Below are positions 7,542 through 14,944 of a stretch of 22,378 nt of DNA, piece after piece. This DNA is from Candidatus Moranbacteria bacterium RIFCSPLOWO2_12_FULL_48_12. GTDB taxonomy: Bacteria; Patescibacteriota; Minisyncoccia; Moranbacterales; UBA1568. The stretch is from NCBI GenBank assembly GCA_001784735.1, contig MFSB01000042.1:1-22378 (forward strand). Direction: 5' to 3'. The notes under the pieces were generated by a model. The model saw only the letters and a program-made list of their open reading frames with translations, did not search any database and was not told the DNA's origin. The position numbers and the translations under genes are program-made. The first letter of the stretch is position 1. Each line of letters opens with the position of its first letter.

Positions 7542-7886
7542 TTAGTTGGAAATAGTAGTTACAATTTTGTCTGCAAGCAAGTCCAAGTCTGCCTCACTAA
7601 CAAACTTGCCAATCTGCTCTGAGGAGAAAGAATCCCGCACTAGCTCAGAAATTTGTTTTGACTCTAAAGTTTTAGGATCCCGTTTTCCCAATTTCTCCAT
7701 AAATCTTTTTGCATATCCAATGTATTCATCAACATTCTCTCCCATAAATACATGGAGCGGGTCAACATCGTCGAAACACCCAAGAATTTTTCTGCCAATT
7801 TCTCCGTACTCCACAGTAAAAACCTCAACTAATTTTTGAGGATTGTACCCTGAAGAACTTATTTTATCTGGGTTCAGCCAAGACAT
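7542..7886 (-). CDS. Small hypothetical protein
   Basis: 114 residues beginning MSWLNPDKISSSGYNPQKL; acidic, probably helical and soluble, with no signal peptide or membrane helix. I do not recognise the family. The ATG at 7886 starts one base after the pyrG stop on the same strand, suggesting co-transcription, but there is no ribosome-binding motif. By line counts its DNA is near 40% GC, against about 50% in pyrG, and its codons are more A/T-ending. A TTG four codons upstream (7898) is a less likely start overlapping pyrG. It could be a recently acquired gene. Confidence 0.65.
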   Translation of the reverse strand: MSWLNPDKISSSGYNPQKLVEVFTVEYGEIGRKILGCFDDVDPLHVFMGENVDEYIGYAKRFMEKLGKRDPKTLESKQISELVRDSFSSEQIGKFVSEADLDLLADKIVTTISN

Positions 7887-7887
7887 A

Positions 7888-9546
7888 TTAAGATTCAATT
7901 CTATTTTTTCTCTCGCTGGCGGCTTTGACGAAAGCTACGAAGAGCGGATGGGGATGGAGGAGGGAAGATTGGAATTCCGGATGGAATTGGGTGCCGAGGA
8001 AAAACGGGTGCTTGGCCTGCGGCAGTTCGGCGATTTCCATGAGAACGCCATTGGGCGACGTGGCGGAAAAGACCAGTCCGGCTTTTTCCAGATCTTTCAC
8101 ATAGGCTGGGTTCACTTCATAGCGATGGCGATGCCGTTCCAAGACGCTGTCTTTCCCATAGGCAATGCGGGCGATGGTATTCGGCAGGATTTTCGCTTCA
8201 TAATGCCCCAGCCGCATGGTGGCGCCGTAATTTTTCTGGCGCAGATTCTCTTTCTGCTCCGGCATAATATCCACGACGGGGTGAACTGTCTTCTGATCGA
8301 TTTCCGTCGTGAGCGCCTCGGTCAATCCCAAAACGTTTCTGGCGTATTCGATCACCGCCAGCTGCATGCCATAGCACAGACCGAAGTAAGGTATGTTGTT
8401 TTCCCGACAAAAACGCACCGCTCTGATTTTCCCTTCCACGCCCCGGCTCCCGAAACCGCCTGGAATAAGGATGCCGTCATATTTTTTAAGTCGCAATAAT
8501 TTTTTCTTATCTTTTTCGAAATCCGTACTGTCGATCCAGTCCAATACCACCTTCACCCCGACAGCGCAACCGGCGTGCTTGAGGGCTTCGATGACGCTGA
8601 TATAGGCATCGGAAAGCACGAAATCCCCGGTCTTGAAATATTTTCCCACGATCCCGATATGAACTTTGTGTGTAGCGCTATGGATACGTTTCACGGCTTT
8701 TTCCCATTCCTTGAGAGTCCCGTTTTGTTTTTTGGCCTTCAAACTGAGTTTTTTCAGTAAAATATCGCTCAGATGATCCTTCTCGAAATTGAGCGGCACA
8801 TCATAAATGCTCTCCACATCCGGCGCGCTGATAACGTCTTCTTTGCGGACACTGCAAAAAACGGCGATTTTTTCCTTGCGTTTCTCATCCAGCGGCCGCT
8901 CGGCCCGAGCCACGATGATATCCGGCTGGATACCGGTGCTGTTCAGTGCGCGGACGGCGTATTGAGTCGGTTTGGTTTTCATCTCACCGACCGTCGAGGG
9001 CGTCGGAATATAGCTGACGATGACGGTGATGACATCCTCCGGACTCTCGATCTTCATCATGCGGACAGCTTCCAGAAAAAGGATGTTCTGATATTCCCCT
9101 ACCGTCCCGCCGATTTCGATAATCGCCACATCGGCGGCGCTTTTATGAGCAGCCTGCTTGATGCGGCTGATGACTTCCAGCGGGATATGCGGCACAACTT
9201 CGACGCATTTGCCGTTGTATTCGAGGTTGCGCTCCCGTTCGATGACCGTCCGATACACGGAACCGGTGGTCATATAATTTCCCCGATCCAGTTCGATATT
9301 GAGAAAACGTTCGTAATTTCCCATATCCTGATCCGTCTCATACCCGTCTTTCAAGACGAACACCTCTCCGTGTTCCGTCGGATTCATCGTCCCGGCATCC
9401 ACATTGATGTACGGATCGATCTTGAACGCCGTCACATTGAGGCCGCGGGATTGCAAGATTTTCCCGATAGAAGACGTCGTCACCCCCTTGCCCACGCCGC
9501 TCATCACCCCGCCGACCACGAAAATATATTTTGTTTGTTTCGCCAT
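7888..9546 (-). CDS. pyrG: CTP synthase
   Basis: Makes CTP from UTP, ATP and glutamine. In 552 residues the synthetase domain has VGGVMSGVGKG (11-21), KIDPYINVDAGTMNP (42-56), EHGEVFVLKDG and EIGGTVGEYQN (144-154); the class I glutamine amidotransferase domain has GGFGSRG (363-369), the nucleophile Cys391 in FGLCYGMQ, and His522/Glu524 in GTQFHPEF. The motif usually read EIGGTVGDIES is EIGGTVGEYQN here. The frame is open further upstream, but the ATG at 9546 matches the family N-terminus (AKQTKYIFVVGG). A TATAAT box and a leader hairpin precede it. A small hypothetical gene follows one base later. Confidence 0.97.
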   Translation of the reverse strand: MAKQTKYIFVVGGVMSGVGKGVTTSSIGKILQSRGLNVTAFKIDPYINVDAGTMNPTEHGEVFVLKDGYETDQDMGNYERFLNIELDRGNYMTTGSVYRTVIERERNLEYNGKCVEVVPHIPLEVISRIKQAAHKSAADVAIIEIGGTVGEYQNILFLEAVRMMKIESPEDVITVIVSYIPTPSTVGEMKTKPTQYAVRALNSTGIQPDIIVARAERPLDEKRKEKIAVFCSVRKEDVISAPDVESIYDVPLNFEKDHLSDILLKKLSLKAKKQNGTLKEWEKAVKRIHSATHKVHIGIVGKYFKTGDFVLSDAYISVIEALKHAGCAVGVKVVLDWIDSTDFEKDKKKLLRLKKYDGILIPGGFGSRGVEGKIRAVRFCRENNIPYFGLCYGMQLAVIEYARNVLGLTEALTTEIDQKTVHPVVDIMPEQKENLRQKNYGATMRLGHYEAKILPNTIARIAYGKDSVLERHRHRYEVNPAYVKDLEKAGLVFSATSPNGVLMEIAELPQAKHPFFLGTQFHPEFQSSLLHPHPLFVAFVKAASERKNRIES

Positions 9547-9606
9547 ATTTGTCCGTGAGCTGTGCGAGCGGCTACAAATATGAGCGCCCCGCACCAATTC
9601 ATTATA
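9547..9606 (-). promoter_or_regulatory. pyrG promoter and leader hairpin
   Basis: A perfect TATAAT (plus 9601-9606) without a convincing -35 precedes a leader of about 50 bases. The leader contains GTGCG paired with CGCAC, with an inner GGC/GCC pair, just before the start codon. Bacillus pyrG is controlled by leader attenuation; whether this hairpin has any such role is speculation. Confidence 0.4.
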
Positions 9607-9722
9607 TTAATTTTAATCATTCTGCATATCCAAGCCAAAGGCGGTTCCGTGGATACAACAATAAATGTTATCCATTATTTCCGGAATTAGTGCGGGGGTT
9701 GCCATGCCATTAAATGTCTTTA

Positions 9723-9769
9723 TAGAGAAAGAGCCGCTGTTCCGGAGAGTAGGAAGAAAGCAGCTCTTT
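9723..9769 (-). terminator. Terminator downstream of rplI
   Basis: Minus-strand stem AAAGAGC (plus 9763-9769) with GCTCTTT (plus 9728-9734), extended by GCT/AGC after one mismatch, then TCTCTAT. It lies about 30 bases beyond the rplI stop and separates it from pyrG. Confidence 0.6.
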
Positions 9770-9795
9770 GTAAAATGACTGATTGACAGCGAAGC

Positions 9796-10236
9796 TTACT
9801 CAGCCTCGATCACTACCGTAAATATGGCTTTCACGCCGTGTCCGAAATGCGCTTCTACCGGGAATGTCCCGATCTCTTTGAATGGTTTTTCGATGACTAT
9901 GATCTTGGCATCCACTTCGATGCCTGCTTCTTTCAAAGCAACTGCAATTTCTTCTCGTCCGACGGAGCCGAATAACTTCTCTTTTTCTGCCTTCGATTTT
10001 ATCGTCACTGATTTTCCTTCCAGTTCCGTCGCTTTGGTCTTGAAATCAATCACTGAACTTTCCAGTTCCTTACGACGTTTGGCGATCAATCGTTCTCTTT
10101 GCTTGACCGCCTGGGGCGTCGCGAACTCAGCCAATCCTCGCGGCAGCAAAAAATTGAACCCGTAACCGTTACGGACTTCTTTGACATCGCCGGCCTTGCC
10201 GAATCTTTCCACATCCTGGAGAAGTATCACTTTCAT
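9796..10236 (-). CDS. rplI: 50S ribosomal protein bL9
   Basis: 146 residues, the normal full length. The N-terminal RNA-binding domain carries the signature MKVILLQDVERFGKAGD then VKEVRNGYGFNFLLPRGLA; a helix (about 45-75) links it to a C-terminal domain ending GHGVKAIFTVVIEAE. ATG at 10236 has no Shine-Dalgarno. Some Patescibacteria lineages are reported to lack bL9, so its presence helps to exclude those lineages. It stands alone, without the usual rpsF/ssb/rpsR neighbours. Confidence 0.96.
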   Translation of the reverse strand: MKVILLQDVERFGKAGDVKEVRNGYGFNFLLPRGLAEFATPQAVKQRERLIAKRRKELESSVIDFKTKATELEGKSVTIKSKAEKEKLFGSVGREEIAVALKEAGIEVDAKIIVIEKPFKEIGTFPVEAHFGHGVKAIFTVVIEAE

Positions 10237-10254
10237 ATCTGCAATCAGTCTTAT

Positions 10255-10284
10255 ATCTTACCTGCATCAGTCTATCTGAAACAA
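10255..10284 (-). promoter_or_regulatory. Possible rplI promoter
   Basis: On the minus strand TTGTTT (plus 10279-10284), an 18-base spacer and TAAGAT (plus 10255-10260), about 20 bases before the rplI ATG. The leader holds a direct repeat, AGACTGATGCAG and AGACTGATTGCAG. The -10 is weak. Confidence 0.4.
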
Positions 10285-10308
10285 GAGATTTTGACAAGGC
10301 TTCTCAAA

Positions 10309-11649
10309 TTAAACAGCCATAGGTTCCATCCTGAATAGTTTTTGAAAGATGAACAATGAAAAAAGAACGACCGGAAGCGAAATGACAGCACTTTCCGGAT
10401 TGAGCGATCCAGTGACGAATAATGCGAGAATACTGAGAAAGCCTAAAACTAAGCTCCAAAAAACAGCTTGGGGCTTGAGCTTCCAATAGAACGAACCGAA
10501 AACGACTGGGAAGAGAGCCAGATTCAAACTAGCGAGCGAAAATCCGAGTGTCATAATGTCCTGATAATAAATAGCGACAAACAGAGCTAGAACGATAAAA
10601 GTTATGATAAAAAAACGCGTAAGTTTCTTCATGGAAGTTTCGCTGTATTTTTCTGTATAATTTTTGAGATCACGCGTAAAGATTGACGAGACGACAAAGG
10701 TTACAGTATCCGATGACGAAAGAGCTACAGCATAGAGAAGCACCATGCCAAATTCTTTTAGCCCGAAAGGGAGCAGGTTTGAGAAGCCTGTCACCAAAGC
10801 GTCTTCCGGCAAGATATTGGGAAAATACTGTTTTGTGGCAAGGCCGACAATACTCACAATGACTGCAAAGACTAAAATTATAAAAACGGAGTAATTCAAC
10901 CCTCGTCTCAAGTTCTGTTCGTCTTTTGTCGCAAAAATTCGTTGCCATAAATCTGGCGCGACTATCAAACCGAGGCCGCCGAGAATAAGAAATCCAACTG
11001 TATTTCCAACCCCCAGTGTCCCGAGATTAAATTCCGCGACTGGAATATGGGTTCTTCCGAGAAGGAAAATCCCAACTGAGAGAGTCATTACAAGTCCAAT
11101 GACCACTTGAAAGAAATCTGTCCTCACTACCGCTTTGAAACCGGCAAGCAAAAGGTATGATAAGACTATCGCGCCACCGATGAGAACAGCCAGAAAATAT
11201 GAGATGGGAAAGATGGCTGCCAAAACTTTCCCGCTGATTATCAGATTCACTATAAGAACCAGAAAAAATTGGAGTACAAGGAAGAACGAGAACATGAGGC
11301 CATTTTTCTTTCCCAAAACTCTGAAAAAATATTCCGGCATGGAATATACTTTGAGTTCATCGGCTTTTTGCTTGATTCTTCCGGCATACTTCTTGAGCAA
11401 CAGCAGCCCCAGTGCCAAACCAATGAAAAGCCAAATGGCAGAAAAACCATATTGGTAGACATAGGCTATGTAAACGGCCAAAAAGAATCCATCAAAAAAA
11501 GCGGCACTCATGGTAGCAGCCACCTGAACGCCCTCTACCTTGCGCTCGGCGATCATGAAGCCGTCCTCAGTCTCTTTCTTGGAAGAAACAATGCCGATAA
11601 CGACCACAATCGCTATGTATAAAAGAAAAAATAAAATAGAGAGTTCCAT
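10309..11649 (-). CDS. Sodium:solute symporter family transporter
   Basis: 446 residues with about 13 hydrophobic helices, LeuT-fold SSS type. Supporting motifs are KYAGRIKQKADELKVYSMPE after helix 3 (SSS proteins have a charged loop ending in PE here), DLWQRIFATKDEQNLRRG, and ALSSSDTVTFVVSSIFTRDL (about 310-328), whose serines match the sodium-site helix (usually ...STADS...). The substrate cannot be told; proline, pantothenate and sugars are common in the family. The ATG at 11649 starts the first helix. The CPBP gene ends 7 bases upstream, so the two are probably co-transcribed. Confidence 0.9.
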   Translation of the reverse strand: MELSILFFLLYIAIVVVIGIVSSKKETEDGFMIAERKVEGVQVAATMSAAFFDGFFLAVYIAYVYQYGFSAIWLFIGLALGLLLLKKYAGRIKQKADELKVYSMPEYFFRVLGKKNGLMFSFFLVLQFFLVLIVNLIISGKVLAAIFPISYFLAVLIGGAIVLSYLLLAGFKAVVRTDFFQVVIGLVMTLSVGIFLLGRTHIPVAEFNLGTLGVGNTVGFLILGGLGLIVAPDLWQRIFATKDEQNLRRGLNYSVFIILVFAVIVSIVGLATKQYFPNILPEDALVTGFSNLLPFGLKEFGMVLLYAVALSSSDTVTFVVSSIFTRDLKNYTEKYSETSMKKLTRFFIITFIVLALFVAIYYQDIMTLGFSLASLNLALFPVVFGSFYWKLKPQAVFWSLVLGFLSILALFVTGSLNPESAVISLPVVLFSLFIFQKLFRMEPMAV

Positions 11650-11656
11650 AGAATTT

Positions 11657-12256
11657 TTACTTCTGATTGGCTTCGTCAGCAAATAGCTTGAAAATAGTCA
11701 GAAAGGAAGCGTGTAGCAAGGTCGGGATGAGCAGGCTGTCGGTTGTGGCAAAAATCAGGCTCAAAGGCAAGCCGGCCAAAAATGCCACTGCGGCGAATCG
11801 CCAGTTCCAGTTTTTGATGTGCAGCCCCTTTGCCTCGTTCGGTAAATGAGCCAGTCCGTATATCGCAGAAGAAATGACTACGAGAACCAGGGTGTTATTT
11901 ATGAAATTCTGAAGAGCACCTTGGACTATACCCCGAAAAATTATTTCTTCAGGTACCGCAAAAAATACAGCATACAGAATTACCCATGCATCCCGAGGAA
12001 CCGCCAAGCCGCGCCACCCGATTTTCCGGAGTCCGAAAAGTAGGTTCAGTGAATAAATACCCAGGAAAGTGATGGCGATAATGAATAGAACTTGTCCGAG
12101 ATGCGCGCTTGAAAAATCATAGCGCAAGACATCCGGTATAAATACAAAAAAGAGCGGGAATAAAATCACGTACAAACTGATAATCCAGAGTTTATAGTGA
12201 GAAATATCTGAAAATCTTTTTGTAATAGATATATCAATCATAGCGGTCGTACGCAT
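11657..12256 (-). CDS. CPBP family intramembrane metalloprotease
   Basis: 199 residues with six or so hydrophobic segments. The CPBP (Abi/CAAX) signature is clear: PEEIIFRGIVQGAL gives Glu103-Glu104 and Arg108; GLAHLPN gives His137; LLHASF gives His182. These residues form the metal and water site. Bacterial members cleave membrane proteins or serve in bacteriocin self-immunity; the target is unknown here. The ATG at 12256 is preceded by GAGAGG (14 bases) and GGGA directly adjacent; a second ATG lies at 12241. An extended -10 (12282-12290) lies upstream and the symporter gene follows. Confidence 0.9.
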   Translation of the reverse strand: MRTTAMIDISITKRFSDISHYKLWIISLYVILFPLFFVFIPDVLRYDFSSAHLGQVLFIIAITFLGIYSLNLLFGLRKIGWRGLAVPRDAWVILYAVFFAVPEEIIFRGIVQGALQNFINNTLVLVVISSAIYGLAHLPNEAKGLHIKNWNWRFAAVAFLAGLPLSLIFATTDSLLIPTLLHASFLTIFKLFADEANQK

Positions 12257-12281
12257 TCCCTTTATATTTTCCTCTCTGCTA

Positions 12282-12290
12282 ACTATATCA
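12282..12290 (-). promoter_or_regulatory. Extended -10 promoter for the CPBP gene
   Basis: The minus strand reads TGATATAGT, matching the TGnTATAAT extended -10 form, partly inside the last codon of the upstream hydrolase gene. There is no good -35. The leader would be about 20 bases. Confidence 0.4.
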
Positions 12291-13076
12291 TTCGGGTCGG
12301 AAAAACCGGAGAAGCTTTTCCATCACGCCCGGAGCATCCAGCACCGTATTATGCATCGCGCCCGACACGAAAAGGGATTCTTTTTTCTCCGAAGGAATGC
12401 TTTCGTACAGTCTTTTTCCAAGCTCGAAGGGAATGATTTCATCGGCCGTTCCGTGAATGACAAGCACCTCTCCGCGGAATGCATCGAGCGACGTGGTATT
12501 GAAATTGTCTTTCACGAGAAGTGTTGCCGGGTAGAGCGAGTACGGAAAATGTGCCTTTACGATATCGCTTATCTTCGCGTAGGGCGCGATGAGCGCTATT
12601 TTCTCCGGCGGCCGACGTGTCGTATGGTACGCGAGCGGCCCCGCCCCGAGGCTCTCGCTGACAAAAATTAGTTTTTCATACGAAATTGTCCGGAGGAAAT
12701 CATCCGCGTTCTGCACATCCTGAAAAATATTTTCTTTTGTTGTCTCGCGATCATCCGCGTACCCCGCATACTCCACGAAAAGATATGAAAAGTTGTTGCG
12801 ATCAAGCTCATCGGCGAGAAATTTTCGATCGCATGCCGTCCCGCCATTCCCGTGGTAAAACACGACGATCGTCTCTCCGTTTTTCTTGTAGTAGAGCGTC
12901 GTTTTGTTCTGGATGATTCTCTCTGCTCTTGTCTTCATGAACACTTCACATGCTTCCGAGTCACCGAGGGCTGGAAAATAGAGAAGATTCCGCTGGTTAA
13001 AAAAGAGGTACGCCCCGAATCCGAGGTACGTCAAAATGAGTATCCGGATAATAGGGGTTCCTATCGAAGAAACCAT
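12288..13076 (-). CDS. Membrane-anchored alpha/beta hydrolase
   Basis: 262 residues. An N-terminal hydrophobic helix (about 8-26) precedes an alpha/beta-hydrolase domain like the BEM46/ABHD13 group: oxyanion loop YHGNGG (74-79), nucleophile elbow SESLGAG with Ser142, acid Asp212 in HGTADEIIPF, and His242 in SGAMHNTVL. The full triad suggests an active serine hydrolase facing the outside or membrane surface; the substrate (ester, lipid or peptide) is unknown. The frame is open to an ATG at 13160, but the ATG at 13076 starts just before the membrane helix and is preferred; TACAAT lies 4 bases before it. Confidence 0.87.
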   Translation of the reverse strand: MVSSIGTPIIRILILTYLGFGAYLFFNQRNLLYFPALGDSEACEVFMKTRAERIIQNKTTLYYKKNGETIVVFYHGNGGTACDRKFLADELDRNNFSYLFVEYAGYADDRETTKENIFQDVQNADDFLRTISYEKLIFVSESLGAGPLAYHTTRRPPEKIALIAPYAKISDIVKAHFPYSLYPATLLVKDNFNTTSLDAFRGEVLVIHGTADEIIPFELGKRLYESIPSEKKESLFVSGAMHNTVLDAPGVMEKLLRFFRPE

Positions 13077-13230
13077 ATCAATTGTAATAATAGTAACATC
13101 AAACAACCAAACCCAATAAATTTTGGTGGATCCCGTCAGAAAAAAACAGACATCATTCATGGTTCAGAAGCGGCTCTTCAAGAAAACCTTCAAGAATGCT
13201 TAAAACGATCGATGTTTTTCTCTAACGGGG

Positions 13231-13301
13231 TGGACCTAGGCAGAATCGAACTGCCGTCTCCACAATGCGAATGTGGCGTCGTACCACTAGACCATAGGCC
13301 C
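13231..13301 (-). tRNA. tRNA-Ala, anticodon CGC
   Basis: The minus strand folds into a full cloverleaf of 71 bases including the discriminator A. Acceptor GGGCCTA pairs with TAGGTCC, including G3:U70, the identity element for alanyl-tRNA synthetase. The D stem is GTC/GAC; the anticodon stem is CCACA/TGTGG with loop TTCGCAT, so the anticodon is CGC, reading GCG; the T arm is GGCAG TTCGATT CTGCC. The 3' CCA is not fully encoded: CCC follows the discriminator, so CCA must be added enzymatically. Confidence 0.95.
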
Positions 13302-13558
13302 GCATTATCTAACAGGGCGTGTGCGGCGTAATACTTCACCCCATCACCTATTTCAGCAAAGATGGATATAATGGTAAACAAAAGCCGTTAGGCGACTATG
13401 TCTTACAGTTCACTACAACCACAAGTCTTTCTCTAAATAAGTGACGGGGCAAGCTTTACTACAGGCCCTTTCAAGCAGAATCAGGAATTTCGAATCATGA
13501 ATAGCAAATTAAGATAAAACGTCAAAACACACGAATTTTAGCATATCTAAAGGCAAAG
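13302..13558. other. 257-base gap, no gene recognised
   Basis: The stretch between the tRNA gene and the first Nudix gene has no convincing coding frame. A plus-strand TATAAT at about 13366 (GATATAATGG) has no good -35. The minus strand contains GGGC and GCCCC segments that could pair, and a GCC/GGC mini-hairpin before TTTTGTTT. tmRNA, RNase P RNA and SRP RNA hallmarks were looked for and not found. Confidence 0.4.
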
Positions 13559-14038
13559 TCAACCATCCATAGTGAGATTTTCCACTTCCAAAATTTCTTT
13601 TTCCAGAATAACATCTCCTGCCCCGAAAAGGAATTTTGTGCGGAATTTCTTGCCTGCCAAGAAGAGCGGTATCCAATAACGGTCATCCGGCCACATCGTA
13701 TCGTATGGGATTTCCGCAAATACGAACCATTGTGGCCGCATTTCCTCCGTCTCAATCGGCTCGCCCTCAAACGTATCCACGCGAAAAACATGCACCTCGA
13801 GAATTTCCTCCGGCTTGCTATCAAAACGGAATTCATGAATCCCGACTCCTTCCATCGACCGGATAACAATACCACATTCTTCTTGCGTTTCTCTCTTGGC
13901 CGCTTCCTCAATCGTTTCGCCCTCTTCTATCTTCCCGCCAAAACCATTCCACCACCTTGCCCCGAAACCGCGTTTCTTCATACCAAGAAGCAGCCTGCCA
14001 TCCTGTATCGCGAGACACAGCGTCAAAACTTTTCTCAT
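13559..14038 (-). CDS. Nudix hydrolase, MTH1/NUDT1-like
   Basis: 159 residues closely resembling oxidised-purine nucleoside triphosphatase MTH1. The N-terminus LLLGMKKRGFGARWWNGFGG, the Nudix box from Gly35 to Ile57 (GKIEEGETIEEAAKRE then TQEECGI), EVHVFRVDTFEG, EEMRPQWF and MWPDDRYW (115-122) line up almost motif for motif with the human protein, including the Asn (31) and Asp-Asp (118-119) that recognise the oxidised base. Expected reaction: 8-oxo-dGTP or 2-hydroxy-dATP to the monophosphate plus pyrophosphate. ATG at 14038. It follows a MazG-type gene and a 36-bp palindrome. Confidence 0.93.
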   Translation of the reverse strand: MRKVLTLCLAIQDGRLLLGMKKRGFGARWWNGFGGKIEEGETIEEAAKRETQEECGIVIRSMEGVGIHEFRFDSKPEEILEVHVFRVDTFEGEPIETEEMRPQWFVFAEIPYDTMWPDDRYWIPLFLAGKKFRTKFLFGAGDVILEKEILEVENLTMDG

Positions 14039-14046
14039 ACGTAGAT

Positions 14047-14082
14047 ATCTTACTTTTTATGCAATTGCACGAAAAGTAAGAT
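14047..14082. repeat. Palindrome P1 (TGCAATTGCA core), 36 bp
   Basis: Arms ATCTTACTTTT and AAAAGTAAGAT (11 bp, perfect) flank a centre that continues through one G-T and one A-C pair into the core TGCAATTGCA. It is located 8 bases upstream of the MTH1-like start and 12 bases after the preceding gene. Same core as 14945-14982 and 20874-20911. Confidence 0.85.
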
Positions 14083-14094
14083 TTTTACAGTCTT

Positions 14095-14397
14095 TTAAGA
14101 TTCTTCCAAAATTATCCGCTTGTCGAAACCGCCACGCTTTTTACGCTTTTCTTTTTGTTTTGCAACAATTTCTTCAACACCCCAATTCTTAAGTTCCAAT
14201 AAAGCCGCAATCACCTCGAATATATCTGCCATTTCTTCGATGCTCTCCGCTTCCAAAAACTCCTTCACCTCCTCCGATAATTTTTCCTTCAGTTTTTCCC
14301 GATATTCCTCATCGGTCGCGATATGACAAAGGGCTTTCCCGCCTTTGGCTTCAATGATTTCGATAATCTTGTCCCGCACTAGCTTGTGGTATTTCAT
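14095..14397 (-). CDS. MazG-like NTP pyrophosphohydrolase (COG4997 type)
   Basis: 100-residue all-alpha NTP pyrophosphatase of the MazG superfamily. It opens with the group signature MKYHKLVRDKIIEII, then carries the magnesium-binding pair EEVKE (Glu43, Glu46) and EEMAD (Glu55, Asp58), and ends with the typical RGGFDKRIIL. Relatives are often labelled phosphoribosyl-ATP pyrophosphohydrolase, but HisE function is unlikely without his genes nearby. Likely role: hydrolysis of non-canonical or excess NTPs to NMP and pyrophosphate. The ATG at 14397 lies 5 bases after the stop of the upstream Nudix gene; an upstream TTG at 14406 overlaps that stop. Confidence 0.87.
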   Translation of the reverse strand: MKYHKLVRDKIIEIIEAKGGKALCHIATDEEYREKLKEKLSEEVKEFLEAESIEEMADIFEVIAALLELKNWGVEEIVAKQKEKRKKRGGFDKRIILEES

Positions 14398-14402
14398 AAC
14401 AA

Positions 14403-14864
14403 TCAAAGTAAGCGAAAAACTCTTTCCAGTACCTCATCAAAACCTGGCAATAACTTATAGTTTTTTACATCTTCTCGCCCAATCCATCGATACTGCTGCG
14501 CTTCCTGATCCAGCCTTATTTTGTCTGTCTTGATCACCACCAGCACGGAATGGACAATCCACGTTTTCTTGTATTCCGGCGCTTCCTGATCGAAAATTTC
14601 CCCAAAACGTATCGAAACGATATCATCTTCGCCGATACCCAGTTCCTCGCGTAGCTCATCTTTCACTTTTTCCTCTCGGCTCATATCATCATCCAAAAAT
14701 CCTGAGATGCCATTCCAATATCCGGGGTAGAGACGCAAGTTCTCACTCCTCTCGACGATCAAAAACTTCTCTCCATATCGCACGACACAGTTTATCACCG
14801 GACAGTAGCGGATGTCCGTGAAATCCACTTGGCCTGGTTTGGGAATAAAATTCGAAGTATTCAT
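14403..14864 (-). CDS. Nudix hydrolase with degenerate Nudix box
   Basis: 153 residues. The fold is recognisable from CPVINCVVRYGEKFLIVERS, YPGYWNGISGFLDDD and the catalytic helix KVKDELREELGI. Against the consensus GX5EX7REUXEEXGU, the first Glu is Met61 and the Arg is Asp69, while Glu70, Glu73 and Glu74 (the metal ligands) remain, so activity is plausible with altered geometry. Substrate unknown. The frame is open far upstream (to 15206) but passes through non-coding palindromes; the ATG at 14864 begins the conserved part and lies 7 bases after a -10 box, suggesting a leaderless mRNA. A MazG-type gene follows with 5 bases between. Confidence 0.88.
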   Translation of the reverse strand: MNTSNFIPKPGQVDFTDIRYCPVINCVVRYGEKFLIVERSENLRLYPGYWNGISGFLDDDMSREEKVKDELREELGIGEDDIVSIRFGEIFDQEAPEYKKTWIVHSVLVVIKTDKIRLDQEAQQYRWIGREDVKNYKLLPGFDEVLERVFRLL

Positions 14865-14871
14865 ATTGTTC

Positions 14872-14880
14872 AGTATAACA
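14872..14880 (-). promoter_or_regulatory. Extended -10, likely leaderless start for Nudix gene
   Basis: The minus strand reads TGTTATACT, an extended -10. The last base is 7 bases from the ATG at 14864, so transcription would begin at or next to the start codon. No good -35 at 16-18 bases. Confidence 0.5.
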
Positions 14881-14944
14881 TCAAAACATTTTATACTCTT
14901 ACGATTCCTCACGAAAAATTTATTTTTACTGTTAAGGTCTGCTG

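Noticed and set aside
13302..13558. tmRNA or other housekeeping RNA
   Set aside because: No tRNA-like ends, tag reading frame or catalytic-core motifs of tmRNA, RNase P or SRP RNA could be found.
14095..14397. HisE phosphoribosyl-ATP pyrophosphatase
   Set aside because: The motif order fits the COG4997 MazG-like group and no histidine pathway genes are present.
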